DNA of 64,000 nt, from positions 1 through 64,000 of the forward strand of contig CAPGBJ010000090.1 of NCBI GenBank assembly GCA_948616425.1. The letters run 5' to 3'. A program made the position numbers and the translations under genes. This stretch comes from an uncultured Oscillospiraceae bacterium (GTDB lineage: Bacteria; Bacillota; Clostridia; Oscillospirales; Oscillospiraceae). Below are positions 51,546 to 59,240 of the stretch, piece after piece. The notes below the pieces were generated by a model, which worked only from the letters and a program-made list of their open reading frames with translations, did not search any database and was not told the DNA's origin. Every line of letters begins with the position of its first letter. Position 1 is the first letter of the stretch.

Positions 51546-53060
51546 TTACTTTGCAATCAAGGTCTCGCCGTCCATCTCAGTGGGCTTCTCTAGGCCCATC
51601 AGGTCCAGCATGGTGGGGGCGATATCGCACAGGCGGCCGTCCCGCAGCTTCACATTGGCCCCCACGATATAGAAGGGCACCAGATTGGTGGTGTGTGCGG
51701 TGAAGGGGGAACCGTCTGCATCAATCATCCGCTCGGCGTTGCCGTGGTCAGCGGTGATAAGAGAGATGCCGCCCATCTTAGAGGTGGCCTCCACCACTTT
51801 GCCTACACACTCGTCTACGGTGGACACCGCTTTACAGGCGGCCTCATACACGCCGGTGTGGCCCACCATGTCGCAGTTGGCAAAGTTGAGGATAATTACA
51901 TCATAGTTTCCGCTGAGGATGCGCTGAACAGCCTCCTCTGTGACCTCATAGGCGGACATCTCCGGTTGGAGGTCGTAGGTGGCCACCTTGGGGGAGTTGA
52001 TGAGGCACCGATCCTCTCCAGGGAAGACCTGTTCTACACCGCCATTGAAGAAGAAGGTCACATGGGCGTACTTCTCGGTCTCCGCGATGCGCAGTTGAGT
52101 CAACCCCAGCTTGGAAATATACTCTCCAAAGATGTTGGTCAGCTTCTGGCGGGGATAGGCCACAGAGACATTGGGCATGGTGGCGTCATACTCGGTGGTG
52201 CATACGAAATCCACAGGGATGAATCCGGTTTTGCGTTCCACGTCAGTGAAGTCCTCGTCCACCAGGGTGCGGGTGATCTCCCGGGCCCGGTCGGGACGGA
52301 AATTGAAGAAAATCACCGAGTCGTTATCCCGGATCTGGGCGTCCTTGACGCAGACCACAGGGACCATAAACTCGTCTGTTACCCCTGCGTCGTAGGAGGC
52401 CTGGACAGCGTCGGCCGCGTCGGCCGCAAAGGGGGCCTGGCCGCAGACCATGGCGTCGTAGGCTTTCTGGAGGCGGTCCCATCTCTTGTCCCGGTCCATG
52501 GCGTAGTACCGGCCCATGACGGTGGCGATTTGTCCAATCCCAAGCTGCTGAATCTTGGCCTGGAGCTGCTCCACGTAGCCCTTGCCCGAGGAGGGGGGCA
52601 CGTCCCGGCCGTCCAGGAAGCAGTGGATATAGACCTTTTTCAGGCCCTGGTCCTGGGCCATTTTCAAAAGAGCATACAGGTGGGTAATGTGGCTGTGGAC
52701 GCCGCCGTCAGACAGCAGTCCCATCAGGTGTAGAGCGGAATCCCATTCCCGACAGTTCTCCATGGCCTCCAGGTAGGCGGAGTTTTCGAAAAAGATCCCA
52801 GTCTCGATGTCCCGACTGATGTGAGGCAGGTCCTGAAAGACCACCCGGCCCGCGCCGATGTTGGTGTGGCCCACCTCGCTGTTGCCCATTTGACCGTCAG
52901 GCAGGCCCACATCCAGTCCGGATGCGGACAGTCTGCTGCCCGGGCACTGAGAGAAGATCCTGTCCAAATTGGGGGTAGGGGCGTTAATCACCGCGTTGCC
53001 CGGGGTGGAGCCCTCCATACCAAACCCGTCCATGATAATCAAAGTAGTAGGTGTTTTCAT
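51546..53060 (-). CDS. gpmI: 2,3-bisphosphoglycerate-independent phosphoglycerate mutase
   Basis: Interconverts 3- and 2-phosphoglycerate through a phosphoserine intermediate with two Mn ions. 504 residues, normal length. Alkaline-phosphatase-fold motifs: LIIMDGFGM (metal Asp), the active-site Ser in QMGNSEVGHTNIGAGR, HCFLDGRDVPP, FFNFRPDRAREITR, NCDMVGHTG and ITADHGNAE. The frame is open upstream, but the ATG at 53060 with GGGAAAGG before it fits the family N-terminus MKTPTTLIIMDG. It is separated from tpiA by 225 nt containing TAGGGGCGG-type repeats. Its 3' end is duplicated as a relic in front of eno. Confidence 0.96.
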   Translation of the reverse strand: MKTPTTLIIMDGFGMEGSTPGNAVINAPTPNLDRIFSQCPGSRLSASGLDVGLPDGQMGNSEVGHTNIGAGRVVFQDLPHISRDIETGIFFENSAYLEAMENCREWDSALHLMGLLSDGGVHSHITHLYALLKMAQDQGLKKVYIHCFLDGRDVPPSSGKGYVEQLQAKIQQLGIGQIATVMGRYYAMDRDKRWDRLQKAYDAMVCGQAPFAADAADAVQASYDAGVTDEFMVPVVCVKDAQIRDNDSVIFFNFRPDRAREITRTLVDEDFTDVERKTGFIPVDFVCTTEYDATMPNVSVAYPRQKLTNIFGEYISKLGLTQLRIAETEKYAHVTFFFNGGVEQVFPGEDRCLINSPKVATYDLQPEMSAYEVTEEAVQRILSGNYDVIILNFANCDMVGHTGVYEAACKAVSTVDECVGKVVEATSKMGGISLITADHGNAERMIDADGSPFTAHTTNLVPFYIVGANVKLRDGRLCDIAPTMLDLMGLEKPTEMDGETLIAK

Positions 53061-53100
53061 AAAACAAACCTTTCCCTTATAATGGATATATACGCGCTCA

Positions 53101-53265
53101 ATAGGGGCGGTGGGTAGAGACCATTCATGAAGCGTCCAAATACGCTGCATATCTTTGCCCAGCGGACGTATCGTGATGCGTCCCTACAATGCGATCCAAA
53201 GACGGAGCGCACCTCTGTAGGGGCGGCCAAAGGCCGCCCGCAGGCACATGATATGCGCCCCTATA
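53101..53265. repeat. TAGGGGCGG-type palindromic repeat cluster between tpiA and gpmI
   Basis: TGTAGGGGCGGCC-AAA-GGCCGCCC (53217-53239) forms an 8-bp hairpin, and the outer TAGGGGC (53218-53224) can pair with GCCCCTA (53257-53263), so the unit 53216-53265 is a nested palindrome. A further TAGGGGCGG lies at 53102-53110. The same motif occurs at 6371-6396 on the other strand. Such units are common in intergenic DNA of Oscillospiraceae-like genomes; the cluster is non-coding. Confidence 0.6.
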
Positions 53266-53285
53266 GAGGAAACATATCCGGAAAA

Positions 53286-54059
53286 TTACTCCTGATTTGC
53301 AGCCTCGATAATCTTGACAAAGTCAGCGGGTTTGAGGGAGGCCCCGCCGATCAGGCCGCCGTCTACGTCGGGCTGAGCCAACAGCTCCTGGGCGTTCTTG
53401 GCGTTCATGGAGCCGCCGTACTGGATGGTGACAGAGCGGGCCACATGGGCGCCGTACTGCTTGCGGATGACGGTACGGATGGCCTGGCAGACCTCGCCGG
53501 CCTGTTCGGCGGTGGCAGTCTTACCGGTACCAATGGCCCACAGGGGCTCATAGGCGATCACAATGTGGCGCACCTTCTCGGGGGCCACATTGGCCAGAGC
53601 GCACTTCACCTGGTAGGCGATGAGCTCCATGGTGACGCCCAGCTCACGCTGCTCCAGACTTTCGCCCACGCAGATGATGGGGATCAGGCTGGCCTCAATG
53701 GCGGCGTGGACCTTCTTGTTTACCGTGAAGTCGGTCTCATTGTAGTACTGGCGGCGCTCGGAATGGCCGATGATCACATACTTGGCTCCCGCTTCCTTGA
53801 TCATCTCAGCAGTGATCTCACCGGTGTAGGCGCCGTGGTCCTCATAGTGGCAGGTCTCAGCGCCGATGGCGATGTGACAGTCCTTAAACAGACGAACGGC
53901 GGACTGGATGTTGGTAGCAGGGACACACAGCACCACGCTACACCACTTGCCCTTGGGCATGATGGGCTTGATCTCTTCTGCGAAGGCCTTGGTCTGGGAC
54001 AGGGTGTTGTTCATCTTCCAGTTGCCGGCAATGATGGTCTTGCGGTAGCGGCGATTCAT
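53286..54059 (-). CDS. tpiA: Triosephosphate isomerase
   Basis: Interconverts dihydroxyacetone phosphate and glyceraldehyde-3-phosphate. 257 residues. Catalytic residues are in place: Lys in IIAGNWKMNNT, His in VIIGHSERRQYY, Glu in IAYEPLWAIGTGKTA; phosphate loop IQYGGSMNAKN and GGLIGGASL. ATG at 54059 with AGGAGAG 8-9 nt upstream. It follows pgk by 56 nt. The pair, with gpmI and eno, covers the triose half of glycolysis; gapA and pyruvate kinase are not in the window. Confidence 0.97.
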   Translation of the reverse strand: MNRRYRKTIIAGNWKMNNTLSQTKAFAEEIKPIMPKGKWCSVVLCVPATNIQSAVRLFKDCHIAIGAETCHYEDHGAYTGEITAEMIKEAGAKYVIIGHSERRQYYNETDFTVNKKVHAAIEASLIPIICVGESLEQRELGVTMELIAYQVKCALANVAPEKVRHIVIAYEPLWAIGTGKTATAEQAGEVCQAIRTVIRKQYGAHVARSVTIQYGGSMNAKNAQELLAQPDVDGGLIGGASLKPADFVKIIEAANQE

Positions 54060-54115
54060 AATAAATCTCTCCTATCGTATATTTTCTGGAATTTCTACTG
54101 TAGGGACACGACTTG

Positions 54116-55387
54116 TCAGGCGTCCAGCAGGCAGGCCACACCGGGCAGCTCCTTGCCCTCCATGAATTCCAGGGAGGCGCCTCCTCCAGTGGAGATGTGG
54201 GTCATCTTGTCGGCGTAGCCCAGCTGCTGCACAGCGGCTGCGGAGTCCCCGCCGCCGATGATGGTGATAGCACTGGTCTTAGACAGCGCCTCGGCCACGG
54301 CTTTGGTGCCGGCGGCAAATTTCTCAAACTCAAACACGCCCATGGGGCCGTTCCAGATGACGGTGCCCGCGTCGGCCACAGCTTCACAGTAGAGCTTAAC
54401 CGTCTCGGGCCCGATATCCAGGCCCTGCCAGCCCTCAGGGATCTCCCCAGCGTTGACCACCTTGCTGTTGGCATCGGGGGCGAAGGCATCGGCAATGACG
54501 GTGTCCACAGGGAGCAGCAGCTTGACGCCCTTGTCCTTGGCCTTCTGAATCATCTCCAGAGAGTAGTCCTTCCAGTCCTCCTCAAGCAGGGAGTCGCCCA
54601 CGGTGCCGCCCTGGGCGGCGGAGAAGGTGTAGGCCATGCCGCCGCCGATGATGATGGTGTCAGCAATCTCCAGCAGGTTGTTGATGACGCCGATCTTGGA
54701 GGACACCTTGGACCCGCCCAGGATGGCCACCAGGGGCCGCTTGGGATTGGCCAGGGCGCCGCCGATGAAGTCCAGCTCCTTCTGGATGAGGAAGCCGGAT
54801 ACAGCGGGCAGGTAGTCGGCCACGCCGGCGGTGGAGGCGTGGGCGCGGTGGACAGCGCCAAAGGCGTCGGATACATATACCTCAGCCATGTCGGCCATGG
54901 CCTTGGCCAGGGCGGGATCATTCTTGGTCTCGCCCTTTTCAAAACGGGTGTTTTCCAGCAGCAGGACCTGACCGGGCTGGAGATTGGCAGCCTTGGCCTG
55001 AGCGTCGGGGCCCACCACGTCGGCGGCCATTATGATATCCTTGCCCAGCAGTTCGCCCAGGCGAGCAGCTACCGGCTTCAGGGAGAGCTCAGCCAGAGAT
55101 TTCTTCCACTTCTCCTGGGTGATGGAAGCGGGGTCCTTGCCTTTCTCAGTCTGCTTCTTCACATAGGACTCAAAGGTGGCCACCGGCTTGCCCATGTGAG
55201 AACAGGCGATCACCGCCGCGCCCTGGTCCAGCAGGTACTGGATGGTGGGGAGTGCGGCCCGGATGCGCTTGTCATCAGTGATAACGCCGCTGCCGTCTTT
55301 GGCCATAGGCACATTAAAGTCGCAGCGAAGGAGAACCTTTTTGCCGTTGACATCTACATCCTTGACTGTCTTCTTGCTGTAGTTCAT
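54116..55387 (-). CDS. pgk: Phosphoglycerate kinase
   Basis: Makes ATP from 1,3-bisphosphoglycerate and ADP. 423 residues, slightly longer than the usual 390-400 because of an insert around residues 70-95 ([20 protein letters not shown]), a variant seen in many Clostridia. Motifs: [70 protein letters not shown] and [14 protein letters not shown] at 55387 with AAAGGAG 9 nt upstream. It follows trmL by 45 nt and shares its promoter. Confidence 0.97.
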   Translation of the reverse strand: MNYSKKTVKDVDVNGKKVLLRCDFNVPMAKDGSGVITDDKRIRAALPTIQYLLDQGAAVIACSHMGKPVATFESYVKKQTEKGKDPASITQEKWKKSLAELSLKPVAARLGELLGKDIIMAADVVGPDAQAKAANLQPGQVLLLENTRFEKGETKNDPALAKAMADMAEVYVSDAFGAVHRAHASTAGVADYLPAVSGFLIQKELDFIGGALANPKRPLVAILGGSKVSSKIGVINNLLEIADTIIIGGGMAYTFSAAQGGTVGDSLLEEDWKDYSLEMIQKAKDKGVKLLLPVDTVIADAFAPDANSKVVNAGEIPEGWQGLDIGPETVKLYCEAVADAGTVIWNGPMGVFEFEKFAAGTKAVAEALSKTSAITIIGGGDSAAAVQQLGYADKMTHISTGGGASLEFMEGKELPGVACLLDA

Positions 55388-55432
55388 TTTCTTGACTCCT
55401 TTCTTTTGATAAAAGGTGACAAAATACAGGGG

Positions 55433-55921
55433 TTAAGATTCTACGGCCATCTCCCCGGCTCCAGAAAGCTCTGGAAAGCCCTGCTGACGCAGGGCTTCAT
55501 AGGTGAGGATAGCCACTGAGTTGGCCAGGTTCAGACTTCGGGCGTCGGGCCGCATGGGAATGCGGACACACCGGTTGTACCAGCGTTCCCTCAAATCCTT
55601 GGGCAGACCGGCGGTCTCCTTGCCGAACATGAGCCAGCAGCCCTCCTGGAATTGAGCCTGGGTGTAGTCCCGGGGGGCCTTGGTGGTAGCCAGCCACAGG
55701 TCTGGCCTGGGGTTGACTGCAAAGAAGTGGTCCAAGCTGCTGTAGATGTGCAGATCCACCATATGCCAGTAGTCCAGCCCTGCCCGGCGTACGGCCTTCT
55801 CACTGATCTCAAAGCCCAGGGGCTCCACTAAGTGAAGACTGCTTCGGGTCGCGGCGCAGGTGCGGGCAATATTGCCGGTATTCTGGGGAATCTCCGGCTC
55901 GACTAATACGATGTTCAGCAC
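55433..55921 (-). CDS. trmL: tRNA (cytidine(34)-2'-O)-methyltransferase
   Basis: SPOUT methyltransferase that methylates the wobble ribose of tRNA-Leu species. 162 residues. Family motifs: PEIPQNTGNIARTCAA at the N-terminus, LMFGKETAGLP (SAM knot), and IPMRPDARSLNLANSVAI, which closes the trefoil knot. ATG at 55921 with AGGAGGGGC upstream. It leads the pgk-tpiA-gpmI-eno cluster behind a consensus promoter, an association that may only reflect coexpression of growth genes. Confidence 0.95.
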   Translation of the reverse strand: MLNIVLVEPEIPQNTGNIARTCAATRSSLHLVEPLGFEISEKAVRRAGLDYWHMVDLHIYSSLDHFFAVNPRPDLWLATTKAPRDYTQAQFQEGCWLMFGKETAGLPKDLRERWYNRCVRIPMRPDARSLNLANSVAILTYEALRQQGFPELSGAGEMAVES

Positions 55922-55950
55922 TTGGGCCCCTCCTTGTTCTTGCGGGTCTT

Positions 55951-55979
55951 ATTGTAGTCCAATCCGGAAAAAATTTCAA
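55951..55979 (-). promoter_or_regulatory. Sigma-A promoter of trmL-pgk-tpiA-gpmI
   Basis: Minus strand TTGAAA (55979-55974), 17-nt spacer, TACAAT (55956-55951). The leader is about 25 nt. It is identical in both hexamers and spacing to the promoter of the SWIM operon. Confidence 0.8.
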
Positions 55980-56241
55980 CTGTAAAATGGTCGAAATATT
56001 GCAGAAACTTTACGAAAATCTTGAAATATCTACGATTCACTCTGTTTTTTGGACGTTATTTAGATTTAGGACCTTTTTCTTCCCGTTTTTTAGGCAATGT
56101 GCCGAAGCAAATTGACTGAATTCGGTGGAAAAATTGCGTCCCATGCCGCTGTTTTCCCGTAAAACTCCTGTGGAATAGAAAAATTAAACAAAAAATATCC
56201 CGTTGTTTGGAAAATAGCTACCCATTCCCCTTCAAGCGTGC
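55980..56241. other. AT-rich intergenic region without a gene
   Basis: About 260 nt of low-GC DNA with runs of A and T between the trmL promoter and the candidate structured RNA. I see no ORF with a ribosome site, no clear hairpin and no repeat. Confidence 0.6.
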
Positions 56242-56247
56242 TATAAT
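56242..56247 (+). promoter_or_regulatory. -10 box (TATAAT) in front of the candidate structured RNA
   Basis: Perfect TATAAT in GTGCTATAATATATT. The position expected for a -35 (TACCCA, 56219-56224) is poor, so an upstream AT-rich element or an activator may help. Transcription would begin near 56254. Confidence 0.5.
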
Positions 56248-56253
56248 ATATTC

Positions 56254-56410
56254 ATATATTGCCTATTCGCTGATAAGCGGCACAGTATTTCAAACGGGGA
56301 CTGGATATCGGCCTGTGGTCTGGGGGAAGGCAGCCTGCCCGATTCCGCAGTTTTTCCAGTCCCTGCTCCCCTGGCTGGTGGGTACTGCAAGTGTTTTTGC
56401 CGGAACAGCT
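56254..56410 (+). ncRNA. Candidate rod-shaped structured RNA (6S-RNA-like) upstream of cinA
   Basis: Five nested, collinear helices form one long interrupted rod: GCTG/CAGC (56269-56272 with 56406-56409), CGGC/GCCG (56278/56399), CAGTA/TACTG (56283/56383), GGGACTGGA/TCCAGTCCC (56297-56305 with 56355-56363) and ATCGG/CCGAT (56307/56339). A large asymmetric internal loop lies in the middle, between the third and fourth helices. This resembles the shape of 6S RNA, the RNA polymerase mimic of about 180 nt, but it could be a leader of cinA, which starts 62 nt downstream. No terminator follows, and no conserved 6S sequence box is certain to me. Confidence 0.4.
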
Positions 56411-56471
56411 GAGCCGTCTCTTGTCAATCGATGGCATGGATATCACTACAACAGTTCGGAGGTTCTTTGTC

Positions 56472-57731
56472 ATGTCTCATTCCGTGGAAATTCTGTCTGT
56501 GGGTACAGAGCTTCTGTTGGGCAACATCGCCAATACTGATGCTCAGATGTTGTCTCAAGGGCTGAGTGAGCTGGGGCTCAATGTCTTTTGGCACACTGTG
56601 GTGGGCGACAATCCACAGCGGGCCCGGGAGGCGGTGGCCCTGGCTAAAAAGCGGGCGGATATCATCATTACAACTGGAGGACTGGGGCCAACCTGCGATG
56701 ATCTGACCAAGAATGTGCTGGCCGAGGCCTTTGGCAGACGGCTCGTTTTTGACGAGGGCTCCGCCCAGCGTATCCGCGCCTACTTCCAGCGCACCGGCCG
56801 GCCCATGACAGACAACAACCTTCAGCAGGCGATGTTGCCCGAGAAATGTGAGATTCTGGAGAACGACTGGGGCACAGCTCCCGGATGTGCCTTTGAGGCG
56901 GAGGGGGTCCATGTCATTATGCTCCCGGGTCCTCCAAGCGAGTGCCAACCCATGTTTCAGTATCGGGCTAAGCCATATCTCCTCTCCCTGTCAGAAGGCG
57001 TGATTGCCTCGCATACCGTCAAGCTGTTTGGGATCGGGGAGTCCACCATGGAGGCCCAACTTCGGGAGCAGATGAACGCCATGTCTAACCCCACCCTGGC
57101 CCCCTATGCCAAGGAGGGGGAGTGCGAGCTGCGGGTTACGGCCAAGGCGGCCACCGATGAGGAGGCACAGGCGCTTCTCCAGCCCACCGTCAAACAGGTG
57201 CGGGAGCTCTTTAGAGACAAGGTCTACGGGGTGGACGTGCCGTCTTTGGAGTATGTGGTGCTGAAAGGGATGGGGGAGAAGGGACTCACTCTGGGGACTG
57301 CGGAGAGCTGTACCGGCGGTCTGATCGCCAAACGGCTTACCGATGTGCCTGGGGCCTCCCAGGTGTTCAAAGGCGGTATTGTGTCCTATACCGATGGGAT
57401 AAAAGAATCCGTTCTGCGGGTTCCAGAGCATCTGCTGACCCAATTTGGTGCGGTATCCAAAGAGGTTGCCGCAGCTATGGCGCAGGGGGCGCGGCAGGTA
57501 TTGCGCTGTGATATTGCCTTGTCCTCCACCGGCGTGGCCGGTCCGGACCGGGATGACTGGGACAACGAGGTGGGCACCATGTTTGTGGCGATTGCCACCC
57601 AGGAGGGGACCCATGTCCGTGCGCTTCACCTGGGGAACCGTCCGATGCGGGAGCGCCTGCGTACCCAAACTGCCAGCCATGCTTTGGACCTGGCCCGGCG
57701 ATATCTGGCCGGGTTGGACTATGGAGATTGA
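56472..57731 (+). CDS. cinA: CinA/PncC: ADP-ribose pyrophosphatase-like and nicotinamide-nucleotide amidase
   Basis: 419 residues, standard length for the two-domain CinA. The N-terminal MoaB/MogA-like domain (about 1-170) has VGTELLLGNIANTDAQ, ITTGGLGPTCDD (pterin-site GGxGxxxxD) and MLPGPPSECQPMF. The C-terminal PncC amidase domain (about 255-415) has AESCTGGLIAKRL with the catalytic Ser, GGIVSYTDGIKES and SSTGVAGPD. PncC recycles NMN to nicotinic-acid mononucleotide in the NAD salvage cycle. The ATG at 56472 has CGGAGG 9 nt upstream; the frame upstream is part of the structured leader. It is followed by the MATE gene after 80 nt. Confidence 0.94.
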   Translation: MSHSVEILSVGTELLLGNIANTDAQMLSQGLSELGLNVFWHTVVGDNPQRAREAVALAKKRADIIITTGGLGPTCDDLTKNVLAEAFGRRLVFDEGSAQRIRAYFQRTGRPMTDNNLQQAMLPEKCEILENDWGTAPGCAFEAEGVHVIMLPGPPSECQPMFQYRAKPYLLSLSEGVIASHTVKLFGIGESTMEAQLREQMNAMSNPTLAPYAKEGECELRVTAKAATDEEAQALLQPTVKQVRELFRDKVYGVDVPSLEYVVLKGMGEKGLTLGTAESCTGGLIAKRLTDVPGASQVFKGGIVSYTDGIKESVLRVPEHLLTQFGAVSKEVAAAMAQGARQVLRCDIALSSTGVAGPDRDDWDNEVGTMFVAIATQEGTHVRALHLGNRPMRERLRTQTASHALDLARRYLAGLDYGD

Positions 57732-57811
57732 GATATTGCGCAAGGTCTGGGGGGGCCTATGGCTACTTTGGTACCTACATATGAAACAACGCCTATTAGG
57801 AGGTAGATAGT

Positions 57812-59206
57812 TTGTCTGCACTGGCAAAGGGCTCTGAACATTCTGTGGATATGACCCAAGGCAATGTGGTGGGCCATCTGGTTCGCTTCGCCATCCCGCT
57901 GTTGTTGGGGAACCTGTTCCAGCAGTTATACAACACTGTAGATCTTTGGGTGGTGGGGCGGTATGTCAGCAATGCGGCCTACTCCGCTGTCGGTACGGTT
58001 ACCCCGATCATTAACATGCTGATTGGCTTTTTCTTGGGATTGGCCAGCGGCGCCGGGGTGGTCATCTCTCAGTACTATGGGGCAAAAAAGCACGACAAAG
58101 TTCGGGAGACTGTCCACACCTCTCTGGTCATGACCGTCATTTTGGGGGTAATTCTCACCGCCCTGGGTATTCTCATCATTCCCACCATGCTGCGGCTGAT
58201 GAAGACTGATCTCCAGGCTGTGCCAGAGGCCACCACCTACCTTTCCATCTACTTTGCCGGTCTGCTGGGGCTGATGCTGTACAATATGGGTTCCGGCATT
58301 CTTCGCGCAGTGGGGGATTCCAAACGGCCTTTCTACTTTCTTGTGGTGTCTACTCTGCTGAACATCGCCTTGGACCTGTTTTTTGTCATCGGCCTGGGCA
58401 TGGGGGTAGAGGGGGTGGCCTACGCCACCATTCTGGCGCAGGGGATCTCGGCGGTTCTGATCCTCATCGTGTTGGCTCACAGTGAAGACTGTGTCCGGCT
58501 GCGTTTGAAAGACCTTCGGCTCTCCCTCCATATCCTGAAGCAAATCGTCCGTATCGGCATTCCCGCCGCACTTCAAATGGCAATCACCTCTTTTTCCAAT
58601 GTCTTTGTCCAATCTTATATCAACGTCTTCGGATTGGACTGTATGTCTGGTTGGACCTCCTGCACCAAGATTGATCAGTTTCTTCTCCTCCCGGTGCAGT
58701 CTTTGGCCCTAGCCGCCACCACTTTTGTGGGGCAGAACCTGGGGACAGGACAGATAGACCGCGCCAAGCAGGGCACTCGTTATGCCCTGTTCCTGTCCTG
58801 GGGGATTGCTCTGGGGCTGGCTGCGGTGGTCGTCCCTTCCGCGCCCCTCCTGGTGGCTTTTTTCAACGACAAGCCCGAGGTGGTGGCCTATGGCGTGATG
58901 TTCCTGCGGCTTCTGTGTCCCTGCTATGTGATGGTGTGCATCAACCAGATTTACGCCGGTTCTCTGCGGGGGGCGGGGATCAGTCAGGTTCCCACCTACA
59001 TCATGCTCTTCTCTTTTGTGGTATTTCGTCAGATTTACCTCTATGTTCTTACCAACTTTGTGACCAATACGCCGCTCCCTGTGGCGGCCGGCTACCCCTT
59101 GGGCTGGCTGGTGTGCAGTGTGTTGACGCTGATTTATTACAGTCGGGTGGATCTGGCTGGAAAACGGGTGGTGGATGATCCCATCTCTATGCCGGATAAA
59201 ACATAA
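57812..59206 (+). CDS. MATE family multidrug/cation antiporter
   Basis: 464 residues with 12 predicted membrane segments in two similar halves, typical of NorM/DinF-type MATE proteins. Motifs: VGHLVRFAIPLLLGNLFQQL (first helix), DLWVVGRYVSNAAYSAVG, the linker region ILKQIVRIGIPAALQMAITS that begins the second half, and GWTSCTKIDQFLLLPVQSL. It exports drugs or metabolites by Na+ or H+ exchange. The start is a TTG at 57812, the first codon behind AGGAGG with 8-nt spacing. It ends in a bidirectional terminator. Substrate not predictable. Confidence 0.92.
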   Translation: MSALAKGSEHSVDMTQGNVVGHLVRFAIPLLLGNLFQQLYNTVDLWVVGRYVSNAAYSAVGTVTPIINMLIGFFLGLASGAGVVISQYYGAKKHDKVRETVHTSLVMTVILGVILTALGILIIPTMLRLMKTDLQAVPEATTYLSIYFAGLLGLMLYNMGSGILRAVGDSKRPFYFLVVSTLLNIALDLFFVIGLGMGVEGVAYATILAQGISAVLILIVLAHSEDCVRLRLKDLRLSLHILKQIVRIGIPAALQMAITSFSNVFVQSYINVFGLDCMSGWTSCTKIDQFLLLPVQSLALAATTFVGQNLGTGQIDRAKQGTRYALFLSWGIALGLAAVVVPSAPLLVAFFNDKPEVVAYGVMFLRLLCPCYVMVCINQIYAGSLRGAGISQVPTYIMLFSFVVFRQIYLYVLTNFVTNTPLPVAAGYPLGWLVCSVLTLIYYSRVDLAGKRVVDDPISMPDKT

Positions 59207-59235
59207 AAAAAGAGCGCCGACTGGCGCTCTTTTTT
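59206..59235. terminator. Bidirectional terminator between MATE and PepSY genes
   Basis: AAAAAAGAGCGCC / GGCGCTCTTTTTT, a perfect 13-bp stem with a GACT loop; T-runs in both directions serve the converging genes. Confidence 0.93.
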
Positions 59236-59240
59236 CACGA

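Noticed and set aside
54113..55519. Long rightward ORF (about 468 codons) opposite pgk
   Set aside because: Antisense shadow of pgk caused by codon bias; composition is unlike a real protein and it spans the pgk-trmL junction.
56207..56539. Rightward ORF of about 110 codons covering the structured region upstream of cinA
   Set aside because: No ribosome site before its start, no recognisable protein features, and it runs out of frame into cinA; the nested helices explain the region better.
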